64,000 nt of DNA from positions 1 to 64,000 of IMG/VR virus record IMGVR_UViG_3300030099_007533. One strand, 5' to 3'. This stretch comes from a virus. The first letter of the stretch is position 1, and each line of letters begins with the position of its first letter. Under the pieces are notes generated by a model. That model saw only the letters and a program-made list of their open reading frames with translations, was not told the origin of the DNA and searched no databases. The translations under genes and the position numbers were made by a program. Below are positions 61,721-64,000 of this stretch, piece after piece.

Positions 61721-63516
61721 TAGACTACCACTCCAATAATATTTTCATCTGGAAACTTTAATTCCATAACTACGTTTTCTGGGACAATGATGAATCTACC
61801 ATCATCTGTTGTCGCACCATCAATATCAAAAGAGAATCCGCTATAGTTTGTGCCAAACTTCTGCTTTATTCTTACATCTTGAGTGTCAATGACAGAATCT
61901 AAATCATTTAGAATTCTATATATTTCTGAAATATAAAATGGTGCTCCAAACAAAGATTGTACTGCATAAAAACTTTTTAATGCGTTGTTACATTGTTCCA
62001 AAACTTCAGTTTGATTGTAGTCTAAAGCTCCCAATACTTTATATTCAATGCTAAAGTTAACAACTTGACCATCTAAAATATCAATTGTGTCGTTAATCAT
62101 TTTGTATTGACTTAACCAAACTTTTAAATTTTCTTTTGTTGTTGATGGTGTTGTTGTTAAGTTGCCATCCAAGCCTTGTGACAAAACAAACAAATTTAAA
62201 TTTCTTTTAAACGAGTCTTTGTCCTGCACAATGTTGGTTCTTTTAACAGAGCCAAATTTTGCTGGCATTCTATACACTAAACTTACATAGTCTTGCTGTG
62301 TAACTGCTCTATTCTGTGAAGAATAAGCATTAAGGGCTCGGACTCTTATTTCATCTGATACCAAACTATTTGTTGAGCCAAGAATTGGTTCCTCGTTTTC
62401 AACATCTAAAGAATTTTGAGCAAAAACTAAGTTTTCATTAGATACAGCGGAACTGTTTGGAAATGACAATATCGCGTCAACAATCGTATTTACTGAATTG
62501 ACTGGGATGTTGACGGTGCTTTGATCATTTTTTCTATACGTTACCACCAAGTCTCCAGAAGGTGGCACAACGCCAAACTTGTCATTTTTTAATAAAACCG
62601 ATGGGTCAAAACTATCATCAGAATAATAATCACGCGCATATCTTTGCAACGCTACAGAGGAAGGGTCAGGATATTCATCGCTTTTTAAACTATTTTCCGA
62701 TCCAAAGCCAAACTGAATTGATACAGTCCCATCCTCTTCAACTTCTGTAATAAATCTTCTTGAAGCCAACTTTTCCCTTAAAACATATGGTGCGTCATCC
62801 TCTCCATCCTTGTTTGGATTTCTTATTGGTTGCAAGGTTACGTTGTGGGATAAATAAGGGACTTCAAAATACTCATTACCCTCAGAATCAACAATTGAAA
62901 TTATCTCTGTAATATTTTCATCTGATAAAGAAATTTTTAGAAATTTCTGGTATTCTCCAACCGTCAGAATTTCTGTGTTTATAAAACCAGATATGACATC
63001 GCCATATGCCTTAAAAGCAAAAGATGTTGGATCACCATTTGCATCAGTCTGTGCAACAACAACCTCTGCATCAGATTTATTAAAATCAACATCAGAGGTT
63101 AAGATGAGGGAAGTCCCATTGTTGCTTGATAAAGTTGTACCTTCTTTTAATATTGGTATTAAATCTGTATTTGGTGTTTTATTTGTATTTGCTGGCACTT
63201 GTACATAAAATGCCGCTTTCCCATTAGCAGAAAAAGCCATGGGGTTTTTGTATCCAAATTGTTTGGCAATTTTTAATAAATTTTTAGTTTCAATCGCACT
63301 GTCAACAAATGACTCGTTTGTTTGATAGTCTATGTAAAAAGATAACATGTCACCAACATAAGCAACAGTGTCCAACATTAATGAGCCAAACGATGAGGCA
63401 TTAAAATCTTTAAAAGTATCAGGGTAGTATGTCTTCGCATAATTTACTAAAGAATCTTTAATAGTGTCAAATTCTTTACTGGAATATTTTACTGGTTTTG
63501 TTTTCTTATCCGCCAT
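61720..63516 (-). CDS. 6: Baseplate wedge protein gp6
   Basis: A 598-residue protein matching T4 gp6 (660), the wedge protein that makes the central ring of the baseplate. Landmarks: YSSKEFDTIKDSLVNYAKTYYPD, FGSLMLDTVAYVGDMLSFYIDYQTNESFVD and RKNLLKIAKQFGYKN-type residues (about 11-90), followed by baseplate-J-like strands (FVQIP; ISLSDENITEIISIVD) and a C-terminal helical domain (QSLFGAPFYISEIYRILND). It lies one base after the gp25-like gene. AAAGGGG precedes the start. Confidence 0.93.
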   Translation of the reverse strand: MADKKTKPVKYSSKEFDTIKDSLVNYAKTYYPDTFKDFNASSFGSLMLDTVAYVGDMLSFYIDYQTNESFVDSAIETKNLLKIAKQFGYKNPMAFSANGKAAFYVQVPANTNKTPNTDLIPILKEGTTLSSNNGTSLILTSDVDFNKSDAEVVVAQTDANGDPTSFAFKAYGDVISGFINTEILTVGEYQKFLKISLSDENITEIISIVDSEGNEYFEVPYLSHNVTLQPIRNPNKDGEDDAPYVLREKLASRRFITEVEEDGTVSIQFGFGSENSLKSDEYPDPSSVALQRYARDYYSDDSFDPSVLLKNDKFGVVPPSGDLVVTYRKNDQSTVNIPVNSVNTIVDAILSFPNSSAVSNENLVFAQNSLDVENEEPILGSTNSLVSDEIRVRALNAYSSQNRAVTQQDYVSLVYRMPAKFGSVKRTNIVQDKDSFKRNLNLFVLSQGLDGNLTTTPSTTKENLKVWLSQYKMINDTIDILDGQVVNFSIEYKVLGALDYNQTEVLEQCNNALKSFYAVQSLFGAPFYISEIYRILNDLDSVIDTQDVRIKQKFGTNYSGFSFDIDGATTDDGRFIIVPENVVMELKFPDENIIGVVV

Positions 63517-63517
63517 A

Positions 63518-63895
63518 TTAAATGAACCCCTTTACATCCAAATTTAATGTATCACTCACTGATAAAGTAGGTATAATATATTCAACTCTCAAATTTGCCG
63601 TATTTTCCTCTATTTTTGTAGTCACATCTAATATTTGCACAAATGGCAAATATTTGCCCACTTGTGTAAATAGTCTTTCTTTCAAGTCTTCTAAAATATC
63701 ATCTGTTGCATTTTCAAATAAAAGAGCATAAAACCCAACACCAAAATCAGGATCCATGACTCTCTCACCGGGATTAGTAAAAATTAAATTTTTTAAGTTC
63801 TGTTTTGTATTCTCTGTTAAATCTTGCGTTAAAAGATATGGACCATCACTTTTTGTGTACGCCAAAGGTAATTTTGCGGAAATGCCTGTTGTCAT
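63518..63895 (-). CDS. 25: Baseplate wedge protein gp25
   Basis: A 125-residue gp25-like baseplate subunit (T4 132). The signature NLIFTNPGERVMDPDFGVG at about 34-52 and the following FYALLFENATDDILEDLKERL match the family, as does the last strand (TANLRVEYIIPTLSVSDTLNLDV). In T4 it joins gp6 and gp53 and touches the sheath. gp6 lies directly downstream. Confidence 0.93.
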   Translation of the reverse strand: MTTGISAKLPLAYTKSDGPYLLTQDLTENTKQNLKNLIFTNPGERVMDPDFGVGFYALLFENATDDILEDLKERLFTQVGKYLPFVQILDVTTKIEENTANLRVEYIIPTLSVSDTLNLDVKGFI

Positions 63896-64000
63896 TTATG
63901 AAACCTCTATAGAATCTACTAAAGTAATTAGATTTTGATCAATAATATCGTCCATTTTGTTAGCCTCGGAAATAAAATTGTCAAGTAGTTCTGTTTTAGA
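63896..64000 (-). CDS. 3' end of a gene running off the right edge
   Basis: The last 34 codons of an open frame that begins outside the window, ending in LDNFISEANKMDDIIDQNL and then ITLVDSIEVS. Its stop abuts the gp25 start with no gap. Helical and acidic; the length seen is too short to assign, though the position suggests a baseplate or tail gene. Confidence 0.7.
   Translation of the reverse strand, partial: SKTELLDNFISEANKMDDIIDQNLITLVDSIEVS

Noticed and set aside
1-64000. tRNA genes, CRISPR arrays, insertion sequences, integrase or attachment sites
   Set aside because: None seen by eye: no gap is long enough for a tRNA outside coding frames, there are no spaced direct repeats, and no transposase or integrase motifs. 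A short structured RNA within coding sequence cannot be ruled out without a scan.

Overview
The window is a contiguous piece of a T4-like myovirus genome (contractile-tailed dsDNA phage). It is AT-rich, has no gap longer than about 100 bases, and every convincing gene lies on the minus strand, so transcription runs from base 64000 towards base 1. The T4-type set is recognisable from motifs: portal gp20, terminase gp17, prohead protease gp21, scaffold gp22, capsid gp23, sheath gp18, tube gp19, baseplate gp25, gp6 and gp53, UvsX, gp32, DnaB-type helicase gp41, primase gp61, RNase H and recombination nuclease gp46/47. Nothing identifies the host. A marine bacterial host is my guess from the gene set: phage bS21, class II ribonucleotide reductase, and very large LamG-bearing structural proteins.

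Layout in the direction of transcription. 64000-41853: baseplate wedge (gp25, gp6), then a run of large structural proteins, including a 2944-residue one; most have no recognisable function. 41856-37263: RuvC-like resolvase, primase and a fused gp47-gp46 nuclease. 37252-34549: small genes (a 20-residue Cys-rich peptide, membrane proteins, a spanin-like pair, a possible nuclease, a zinc-ribbon protein). 34556-22421: packaging and head (terminase, portal, protease, ribosomal protein bS21, LamG protein, scaffold, major capsid). 22313-7247: a basic protein, neck, sheath, two tail tubes, a gp26-like protein with a probable frameshift, tape-measure-like protein, baseplate proteins. 7239-1: replication (short family A DNA polymerase, FtsZ/tubulin-like protein, gp32, UvsX, flap nuclease, an EF-hand-like protein, helicase, class II ribonucleotide reductase cut by the window edge).

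Regulation. Two kinds of upstream signal are visible. gp32 and gp41 have near-consensus sigma70 promoters (TTGACA-N17-TATACT and TTGACA-N17-TATGAT). Eight other genes, nearly all virion genes, have the coding-strand motif ACTATTTAT just upstream, usually 16-27 nt before the start codon. Three strong hairpin terminators follow gp23, the basic protein gene and gp32. Most genes otherwise overlap by 1-28 nt or lie a few bases apart, as in long polycistronic operons.

Items most worth a second look: the FtsZ/tubulin-like protein with altered GTP-binding and T7-loop motifs; the U8 slippery tract that could fuse the gp26-like protein to a downstream frame before the tape-measure gene; the phage bS21; the 20-residue Cys-rich peptide; the ACTATTTAT motif set; the exonuclease-less PolA with HDS in motif C; and virion-targeting-like N-termini on several small proteins.
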